The notes below the pieces were generated by a model. The model was not told where the DNA came from and searched no databases. It worked only from the letters and a program-made list of their open reading frames with translations. From Gammaproteobacteria bacterium (GTDB lineage Bacteria > Pseudomonadota > Gammaproteobacteria > Steroidobacterales > Steroidobacteraceae), in NCBI GenBank assembly GCA_005877705.1, contig VBNY01000118.1, positions 1 through 5,792 on the forward strand: a DNA stretch of 5,792 nt, written 5' to 3'. The position numbers and the translations under genes are program-made. This document shows positions 1-4,100 of the stretch, one piece after another; the stretch's first letter is position 1, and the number at the start of each line of letters is the position of its first letter.

Positions 1-1
1 C

Positions 2-691
2 GCCGCGATCGCCAACAACAACCTGCAGGACCTGAAGACCGGGCAGCTCGTCGACGCCACGCCGTGGAGGCAACAGGTGGCGCTGGTGATCGGTGTGATC
101 GCTGGCGCCGTGATAATCCCGCCCATTCTCGATCTACTCAATCGGGCCTACGGCTTCGCCGGAGCACCGGGGCCCCACCGCGAACATCCGCTGCCGGCGC
201 CTCAGGCCGGCCTGATATCGGCCCTGGCTCAGGGGGTCATCCAGAACAATGTGGACTGGAGTTTGATCGAGATAGGTGGACTGATCGGAGCGGCCGTCAT
301 CGCCGCAGACGCATTGCTGCGGGCGTTGAAGCCCGGGGCGCATCTCTCCCCGCTGGCGGTGGGGCTGGGCATCTATCTGCCCACGCAGAGCACACTGATG
401 GTGGTGGTGGGCGCAGTGGCCGGCTGGATCTTCGAGCGGCGCGCCGAGCGGCGCGCCAAGCCAGCGGCCACCAAACAGCTGGGGATGCTGTTGGCCTGCG
501 GCATGATCGTGGGTGAAGGGCTCATCGGCGTGCTGATTGCCGCGCTGGTGGCGTTTTCGGGGACGGATTTCCCCCTTTCGCTCGTGGGCGATGTATTTGC
601 CAACGGCGCGGCTGTCTGGCTCGGCGGCATCGTCTTTGCGCTGGTGAGCTACGCTCTCTACCGCCAGGCGGGTCGCGTGCCCGTCGGCTAA
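2..691 (+). CDS. OPT family oligopeptide transporter, C-terminal part (5' end outside window)
   Basis: This is the last 229 residues of an inner-membrane transporter of the OPT family, which imports oligopeptides or metal-chelate compounds by secondary transport. The frame is open from base 2 and stops with TAA at 689-691. Full-length bacterial members are usually over 600 residues, so about two thirds lies off the left edge. Family features include the segment NLQDLKTGQLVDATPWRQQ (residues 7-25 of this fragment), the hydrophobic stretch VIIPPILDLL (37-46), the conserved LSPLAVGLGIYLP (115-127) and GMIVGEGLIGVLIAAL (167-182). About five hydrophobic spans are visible, near residues 26-46, 90-106, 116-143, 160-185 and 203-220. 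The GTG at 77 is an internal valine, not a start. A 12-bp tandem repeat lies at 434-457. The gene is convergent with the Phage_holin_4_2-type gene, with a 10-bp gap and no clear terminator. The family call is firm; the substrate cannot be read from the sequence. Confidence 0.9.
   Translation, partial: AAIANNNLQDLKTGQLVDATPWRQQVALVIGVIAGAVIIPPILDLLNRAYGFAGAPGPHREHPLPAPQAGLISALAQGVIQNNVDWSLIEIGGLIGAAVIAADALLRALKPGAHLSPLAVGLGIYLPTQSTLMVVVGAVAGWIFERRAERRAKPAATKQLGMLLACGMIVGEGLIGVLIAALVAFSGTDFPLSLVGDVFANGAAVWLGGIVFALVSYALYRQAGRVPVG
434..457 (+). repeat. Perfect in-frame 12-bp tandem repeat inside the OPT gene
   Basis: GAGCGGCGCGCC occurs twice back to back, at 434-445 and 446-457. It is in frame and encodes ERRA-ERRA (fragment residues 145-152), in a charged, probably cytoplasmic loop between two hydrophobic spans. 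Both copies are identical at every codon position. Confidence 0.9.
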
Positions 692-701
692 CCCGTTTCA
701 T

Positions 702-1079
702 TCACAGCCGTCGCACGTATATCTCGATCTTGCCGCGCGGCCCGATGAGCCCCGATGCGATCCAACCGGTGATCCCGACGATCAGCGCGGTGGCGAAGGC
801 CGACCAGAATCCACCCGGAATGTGGAAGCCCGGCAGGATGGCGGCCACCAGCGCGACCATGGCGGTATTCACCACCAGCAGGAACAGGCCGAGTGTCAGG
901 ATCGTCAGCGGCAGCGTCAGCACGATCGCGATCGGTCTCACGACAGCGTTGACCACCCCAAGCAGCGCACCCGCGAGGATGAGCGTGGTGGCATTGTCGA
1001 TGCGGATGCCGGACACCCAGAGTGTCGCGATCCACAGGCCGATCGCGGTAATGAGCGCGCGCACCAGGAAGCCGGTCAT
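702..1079 (-). CDS. Phage_holin_4_2-type (PF04020-like) four-helix membrane protein
   Basis: A 125-residue, strongly hydrophobic protein of the family named after mycobacterial superfamily IV phage holins. It is widespread in bacterial chromosomes, where its function is unknown and not necessarily phage-related. Recognisable family segments are GALLGVVNAVVRPI (residues 37-50), LTLPLTILTLGLFLLVVN (54-71) and LPGFHIPGGFWSAF (82-95). Four hydrophobic spans are visible, near 4-22, 31-50, 54-82 and 94-114, followed by a basic tail. The start at 1079 is chosen because its ATG overlaps the TGA of the upstream SRPBCC gene as ATGA, which suggests translational coupling, and because it gives the usual family length. 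A weak Shine-Dalgarno-like AAGG lies 11 nt upstream, inside the SRPBCC gene. The frame could open further upstream to 1124, but that would add a non-family leader. No endolysin or other phage gene is nearby, so host-cell lysis should not be assumed. Confidence 0.85.
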   Translation of the reverse strand: MTGFLVRALITAIGLWIATLWVSGIRIDNATTLILAGALLGVVNAVVRPIAIVLTLPLTILTLGLFLLVVNTAMVALVAAILPGFHIPGGFWSAFATALIVGITGWIASGLIGPRGKIEIYVRRL

Positions 1080-1471
1080 TGGTCGAGCTGCCTTTCGACG
1101 AACACTTTGAGCTGAGTATCCCACTCGGAATCGTTCGGCACACCGGAACCCAGCAGCCGCACGATGGTCCCGCGGGGCGCGGGCTCGAGGATGAAGTCGT
1201 CGATGAGCGCGCTCTCGGCAGGCGGCAGCGCGGCGGACGGTAGATAGATCAGCCGCAGGCGCCGGCCGGGATCACACACATCGATGTGAGCCTCGAGCTC
1301 CGTCACTCGGTCGACACTCGCCCGGAACAGTCCGCCCGGCTCGGCGCGGATCTGCGCGCCCGGGGCGCACCAGCGGGCGAGGTTCTCCGGCTCCGTGAGG
1401 GCCCGCCAGACCTGCTGCACGTCGGCGGCAATGTCGACCCGATGCGCGTACCCCCGACTCCTGTCGCTCAT
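1076..1471 (-). CDS. SRPBCC (AHSA1/START-like) domain protein, apparently shortened near the C-terminus
   Basis: A 131-residue soluble protein of the SRPBCC superfamily, whose helix-grip fold forms a cavity for hydrophobic ligands. AHSA1-like bacterial members mostly have unknown ligands. The N-terminus shows the typical pattern: strand HRVDIAADVQQVWRALTEPE (residues 10-29), then LARWCAP (31-37), PGGLFRASVD (45-54), DPGRRLRLIYLP (67-78) and DDFILEP (91-97). The last part, GSGVPNDSEWD (108-118), runs straight into QLKVFVERQLDQ (120-131). In relatives as I recall them, about 15-20 residues with a Gly-Trp pair lie between the EWD-like and LK-like segments, so the C-terminal helix looks shortened here without loss of frame. 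The ATG at 1471 is the natural start, although its ribosome binding site is weak (GGTGG about 10 nt upstream). It is the first gene of a two-gene unit and overlaps the membrane-protein gene by 4 bp. Family call is firm; the ligand is unknown. Confidence 0.85.
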   Translation of the reverse strand: MSDRSRGYAHRVDIAADVQQVWRALTEPENLARWCAPGAQIRAEPGGLFRASVDRVTELEAHIDVCDPGRRLRLIYLPSAALPPAESALIDDFILEPAPRGTIVRLLGSGVPNDSEWDTQLKVFVERQLDQ

Positions 1472-1527
1472 GAAGGGATTGTGCCACCGATGCGCGGGCG
1501 TGCCGAAACCTGGTCTATGCTGTGCGC

Positions 1528-1556
1528 CTGACGCTTGAGCTGAACGGTTCCATAAA
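1528..1556 (+). promoter_or_regulatory. Candidate sigma70 promoter for the MAPEG gene
   Basis: In the 104-bp divergent gap (1472-1575), CTGACG at 1528-1533 matches TTGACA at 4 of 6 positions. CATAAA at 1551-1556 matches TATAAT at 4 of 6, and the spacer is 17 bp. Transcription would begin near 1563, leaving a leader of about 13 nt before the ATG at 1576. This also argues against the in-frame GTG at 1522 as the start. No convincing promoter was found for the opposite (SRPBCC) direction. Confidence 0.35.
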
Positions 1557-1575
1557 ACATTGCCGTGGGGGTTCC

Positions 1576-1968
1576 ATGCCGCTGGTTCATCTGGTGATCG
1601 GCCTGTCGCTGGTTCAATTCTTCCTGTTCGGCGTGGCAGTCTCGCGGGCGCGCGGGCGGTACCAGGTGCCGGCCCCGGCCACCACCGGCAACGAGGTCTT
1701 CGAGCGCTACTTCCGGGTGCAGATGAACACGCTCGAGCAGCTCGTCATCTTCGTGCCATCCATCTGGGTTTTCGCTTGCTACTTCAACGCCTCGGTCGCA
1801 GCGGCGCTCGGGGTGTTGTTCATTATCGGACGGTTCGTCTATTTCAGGGACTATGTCCGGGAGCCGCGGGGCCGCGGCCGCGGATTTGTGCTGTCGGCCG
1901 TACCAAACCTGGCGCTGCTGATTGGCGCCGTTGTCGGCGCGATCCGCGCCGTCATCGCACATCTGTAG
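1576..1968 (+). CDS. MAPEG family membrane protein
   Basis: A 130-residue integral membrane protein of the MAPEG family (membrane-associated proteins in eicosanoid and glutathione metabolism). Characterised members are glutathione-dependent transferases or peroxidases in the membrane; the substrate of this bacterial member is unknown. The signature is clear: ERYFRVQMNTLEQLVIF (residues 43-59), including the Arg/Gln/Asn/Glu set of the second helix, then GRFVYFRDYV (85-94) and RGRGFVLS (100-107). Four hydrophobic spans lie near 4-22, 52-69, 71-89 and 105-128. The ATG at 1576 is preferred over the upstream GTG at 1522: it gives the usual family length, has a G-rich Shine-Dalgarno-like run (GGGGG, 1567-1571) 4 nt upstream, and puts the N-terminal helix at the start. 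It is transcribed alone, divergent from the SRPBCC gene, and its stop is 3 bp from the stop of the convergent DedA gene. Confidence 0.9.
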   Translation: MPLVHLVIGLSLVQFFLFGVAVSRARGRYQVPAPATTGNEVFERYFRVQMNTLEQLVIFVPSIWVFACYFNASVAAALGVLFIIGRFVYFRDYVREPRGRGRGFVLSAVPNLALLIGAVVGAIRAVIAHL

Positions 1969-1971
1969 CCG

Positions 1972-2613
1972 TCAGGGGCTCGGCGCACGCCGCCGCCGCA
2001 GCGCGCCCGCAATGGGCAGCAGCGACACGATGATGATGAAGATCGTGACCAGTCCGAAGTTGTCCTTCACCAGCGGGACGTTGCCGAACAGATAGCCGCC
2101 CCACACAAACAGCAGCACCCAGGAGACGCCGCCCGCCAGATTGTAAGCCTGGAAGCGGGCGTACGGCATCCGCCCGACTCCGGCAACGAACGGCGCGAGC
2201 GTGCGGATGATCGGCATGAAGCGCGACAGCGCGATGGCGAGGCCGCCGTAGCGGCGAAAGAACTCTTCCGTGCGCCTCAGGTGCTCGACCTTCAACAACC
2301 GGTAACGACCGCTGAAGGCGGGCGGACCGATCACGCGTCCGACTGCGTAATTGACAGTGTTGCCGAGCACGGCCGCTAACCCAAGCAAAACCGAGGCGCA
2401 GGGCGCGGTGAGAGTGCCGCTGGAGTCCACGGCCGAGAGCGCGCCCACGGCGAACAACAGCGAGTCGCCCGGTAGAAACGGCGTTACGACCAAGCCGGTC
2501 TCGGCGAAGATGACGCAGAACAGGATCGCATAGATCCACAGGTCATAGCGCGTCAGCAGCTCGACGAGATGCCGATCGAGATGCAGCACGAGATCGGTGA
2601 GCCACGACAGCAC
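1972..2613 (-). CDS. DedA family inner-membrane protein (VTT/SNARE-associated domain)
   Basis: A 213-residue polytopic protein closely resembling E. coli DedA and YqjA. DedA proteins are thought to be proton-coupled transporters, some of them flippases for undecaprenyl phosphate or phospholipids, and are needed for normal envelope function. The central motif AETGLVVTPFLPGDSLLF (residues 37-54) carries E38 and D50. RFMPIIRTLAPFVAGVGRM (131-149) carries R131 and R137. These correspond to the acidic and arginine residues shown to be essential in E. coli YqjA. The GD of the E. coli motif IVGDAVNY is GN here (VLGNTVNY, N85), a substitution I believe occurs in other members. The C-terminus is basic. 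The start is GTG at 2613, the only usable start in the open frame (an in-frame TAG lies at 2668-2670). GGAG lies 12 nt upstream, a rather long spacing. It follows the S41 peptidase gene after 104 bp and may be read through from it; no promoter of its own was found. Confidence 0.92.
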   Translation of the reverse strand: MLSWLTDLVLHLDRHLVELLTRYDLWIYAILFCVIFAETGLVVTPFLPGDSLLFAVGALSAVDSSGTLTAPCASVLLGLAAVLGNTVNYAVGRVIGPPAFSGRYRLLKVEHLRRTEEFFRRYGGLAIALSRFMPIIRTLAPFVAGVGRMPYARFQAYNLAGGVSWVLLFVWGGYLFGNVPLVKDNFGLVTIFIIIVSLLPIAGALRRRRAPSP

Positions 2614-2670
2614 TTTCTGGAAGAACTCCGCGACACCCCACCAGCGTGGGCGGCAAGTACGCGCAGCCTA

Positions 2671-2695
2671 CCGGGAAGCGCGCGATGCTGCCCGG
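2671..2695 (-). other. Imperfect stem-loop between the S41 peptidase and DedA genes
   Basis: CCGGG (2671-2675) pairs with CCCGG (2691-2695), and AGC (2677-2679) pairs with GCT (2687-2689). There is one A/G mismatch and a 7-nt loop. It sits about 22 nt after the peptidase stop in the transcribed direction. No T-tract follows on the - strand, so it is not a classical intrinsic terminator. It could stabilise the peptidase message or simply reflect high GC content. Confidence 0.35.
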
Positions 2696-2717
2696 ATGTT
2701 GCGGTCCAGACGGCCCG

Positions 2718-3992
2718 TCAGGGCACGAGCGTGCGCAGTGCCAGGGGTGTCGCTCGGTGTTGTGCGAGGAAGGCCCCGGCCTTCAGGGTATCGAGTGCAA
2801 GCCGCACTTCCTTGTCGCGCTTCTGCAGCGGCACCGAGGGTTTGCCGGTGATGAGCTCCGCGGGAGCCTCCTCGGCACCGTCCTCCACGATATCGGGCAC
2901 GATGCCCTTGCCGTGGATCGAAGCACCGGATGGCGTGAAGTAGCGCGACGTCGTGAGCTTGACGGCCCCACCGCGCGAGAGCGGCATGACGGTTTGCACG
3001 GAGCCCTTACCGTAGGTCTTGTGCCCGATCAGCTCGGCGCGGCCGTGATCCTTCAGAGCGCCCGCCACAATCTCCGAGGCGGATGCCGAGCCGCTGTTCA
3101 CGAGGACCACCAGCGGGGCCCCATCGATGACATCGCCGGGGGCGGCGTCCATGCGGAAGCGCGCATCGGGAGTGCGCCCATCCGCGGTAACGATCACGCC
3201 CTCATCCAGAAATGCGTCGGCTACCGCGACGCCGGCCTCGAGCACCCCACCTGGATTGTTTCGCAGGTCGAGCACGAGGCCTCTGATACCCCCAGGATTG
3301 TCGCGTTTCAACCTGGCCACGGCCCGATTCACATCATCTGCCGTGGTCTCGCTGAAACCCGTGATGCGGAGGTAGCCATAGCCTGGCTCGAGGCTCTGCT
3401 GTGCGACACTGTGCACTTCCACCTTCGCGCGACGCAACGAGAAATCGAGCAGCCCGTCGGTGGTGCCGGCCCGGCGGATGGTGAGCCTCACGGTGCTTCC
3501 CGAGGCCCCGCGCATCCGTGCGATCGCGCCGGCGAGGTCTGCCCCGATGTCGTTGCCATCGATCCGCACGATCTGATCGCCGGGCAGCAATCCCGCCTGC
3601 TGCGCCGGGGAGCCATCGATGGGACGGAGAATCTTGACAACTGAATCCTCCGCCACGACCTCGATGCCCACTCCGGGGTAGGAGCCCATCGTGCTCAGGC
3701 GGATCTCTTCGAACTCCTGGCTGTCGAGGTAGGCCGAGTGTGGATCGAGCGCCGCGACCATGCCGCGGACGGCTTTCTCCATCAGCGCACGGTCGTCGAT
3801 GTCGTCGACGTACTCTCCCTTGATGCGCTCGTAGACTTCGGCGAACAGGCGTGCCTCTTCCCACGGCAGGGCCGTGGCAGCGGGCGGCTGCGTAGCTTCG
3901 CTCGGCCGCTCCGCCAATACGCCGCTGGTCAAGGCGGCGGAGAAACCAAAGATAGCCCCCGCGCCGAGAGCGATCAGCGTGCGCGATCGCAT
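2718..3992 (-). CDS. S41 family C-terminal processing peptidase (CtpA/Prc type)
   Basis: A periplasmic serine protease of about 424 residues that trims or degrades proteins from exposed C-termini. Numbering here counts from the ATG at 3998. A hydrophobic N-terminal segment (residues 7-28, ending SGVLA) is a Sec signal or membrane anchor. It is followed by an N-terminal helical region with LDPHSAYLD (84-92), a PDZ domain (about 105-185, with GIEV and LLPGDQIVRIDG), and the S41 protease core with LVLDLRNNPGG (241-251). The catalytic set is intact: S306 in SASASE, K331 in TYGKG exactly 25 residues later, and Q335, as in E. coli Prc and B. subtilis CtpB. I prefer the ATG at 3992 (residue 3) because AGGA lies 7 nt upstream, against 1 nt for the ATG at 3998. 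Many relatives sit next to a murein hydrolase activator gene (envC-like); here the upstream neighbour is a c-di-GMP protein instead. The physiological substrate is unknown. Confidence 0.95.
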   Translation of the reverse strand: MRSRTLIALGAGAIFGFSAALTSGVLAERPSEATQPPAATALPWEEARLFAEVYERIKGEYVDDIDDRALMEKAVRGMVAALDPHSAYLDSQEFEEIRLSTMGSYPGVGIEVVAEDSVVKILRPIDGSPAQQAGLLPGDQIVRIDGNDIGADLAGAIARMRGASGSTVRLTIRRAGTTDGLLDFSLRRAKVEVHSVAQQSLEPGYGYLRITGFSETTADDVNRAVARLKRDNPGGIRGLVLDLRNNPGGVLEAGVAVADAFLDEGVIVTADGRTPDARFRMDAAPGDVIDGAPLVVLVNSGSASASEIVAGALKDHGRAELIGHKTYGKGSVQTVMPLSRGGAVKLTTSRYFTPSGASIHGKGIVPDIVEDGAEEAPAELITGKPSVPLQKRDKEVRLALDTLKAGAFLAQHRATPLALRTLVP

Positions 3993-3999
3993 CAACATG

Positions 4000-4003
4000 T
4001 CCT
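4000..4003 (-). promoter_or_regulatory. Ribosome binding site deciding the S41 peptidase start
   Basis: The - strand reads AGGA here, 7 nt before the ATG at 3992 but only 1 nt before the ATG at 3998. This favours the later start. A run of six G (4009-4014) lies 10 nt before 3998, so the earlier start cannot be excluded. Confidence 0.5.
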
Positions 4004-4020
4004 GAAGACCCCCCGTTGGG

Positions 4021-4045
4021 ACGCCTGCACCGATACTACAGGCGT
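4021..4045. repeat. 7-bp inverted repeat flanking the putative -10 of the peptidase promoter
   Basis: ACGCCTG (4021-4027) and CAGGCGT (4039-4045) form a perfect inverted repeat around an 11-bp centre that contains the candidate -10 (4033-4038). After one mismatch, two more G:C pairs extend it (4018-4019 with 4047-4048). No T-tract follows in the direction of the upstream gene, so a terminator is unlikely. The position suits a repressor operator, but no regulator is known. Confidence 0.4.
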
Positions 4046-4059
4046 GCCTTGCCGGTCAA
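4033..4059 (-). promoter_or_regulatory. Candidate sigma70 promoter for the S41 peptidase gene
   Basis: On the - strand, TTGACC (4054-4059) matches the -35 consensus at 5 of 6 positions. TAGTAT (4033-4038) matches the -10 at 4 of 6. The spacer is 15 bp, at the short end of the workable range. The predicted start would be near 4026, giving a leader of about 33 nt. It suggests the peptidase can be transcribed independently of the GAF-GGDEF-EAL gene upstream. Confidence 0.4.
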
Positions 4060-4100
4060 TGAGTATCTCAAATCCCCTGCCAGAGAAGCGGTGTAGCGCC

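Noticed and set aside
669..698. Possible intrinsic terminator after the OPT gene (CGGGT at 669-673, ACCCG at 691-695, then TTT)
   Set aside because: The stem is only 5 bp with a loop of 17 nt, and the T-run is three bases, too weak to call a terminator.
702..1079. Prophage remnant suggested by the holin-like protein
   Set aside because: The family is common on chromosomes without phage, and no endolysin, integrase, attachment repeat or phage structural gene is present.
1515..1521. TATGCT (1516-1521) as a -10 element for the MAPEG gene
   Set aside because: No -35-like hexamer lies 15-19 bp upstream and there is no extended -10 TG; the pair at 1528-1556 fits better.
1468..1962. A 164-codon - strand open frame opposite the MAPEG gene
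   Set aside because: It is a shadow of the MAPEG gene: the + strand frame has the clear family signature and four hydrophobic spans, while this one is a charged, unstructured antisense product.
2646..3644. A 332-codon open frame on the + strand opposite the S41 peptidase gene
   Set aside because: It is antisense to a protein with an intact domain order and catalytic triad, and its translation has no recognisable domain. Long antisense frames are expected in GC-rich DNA.
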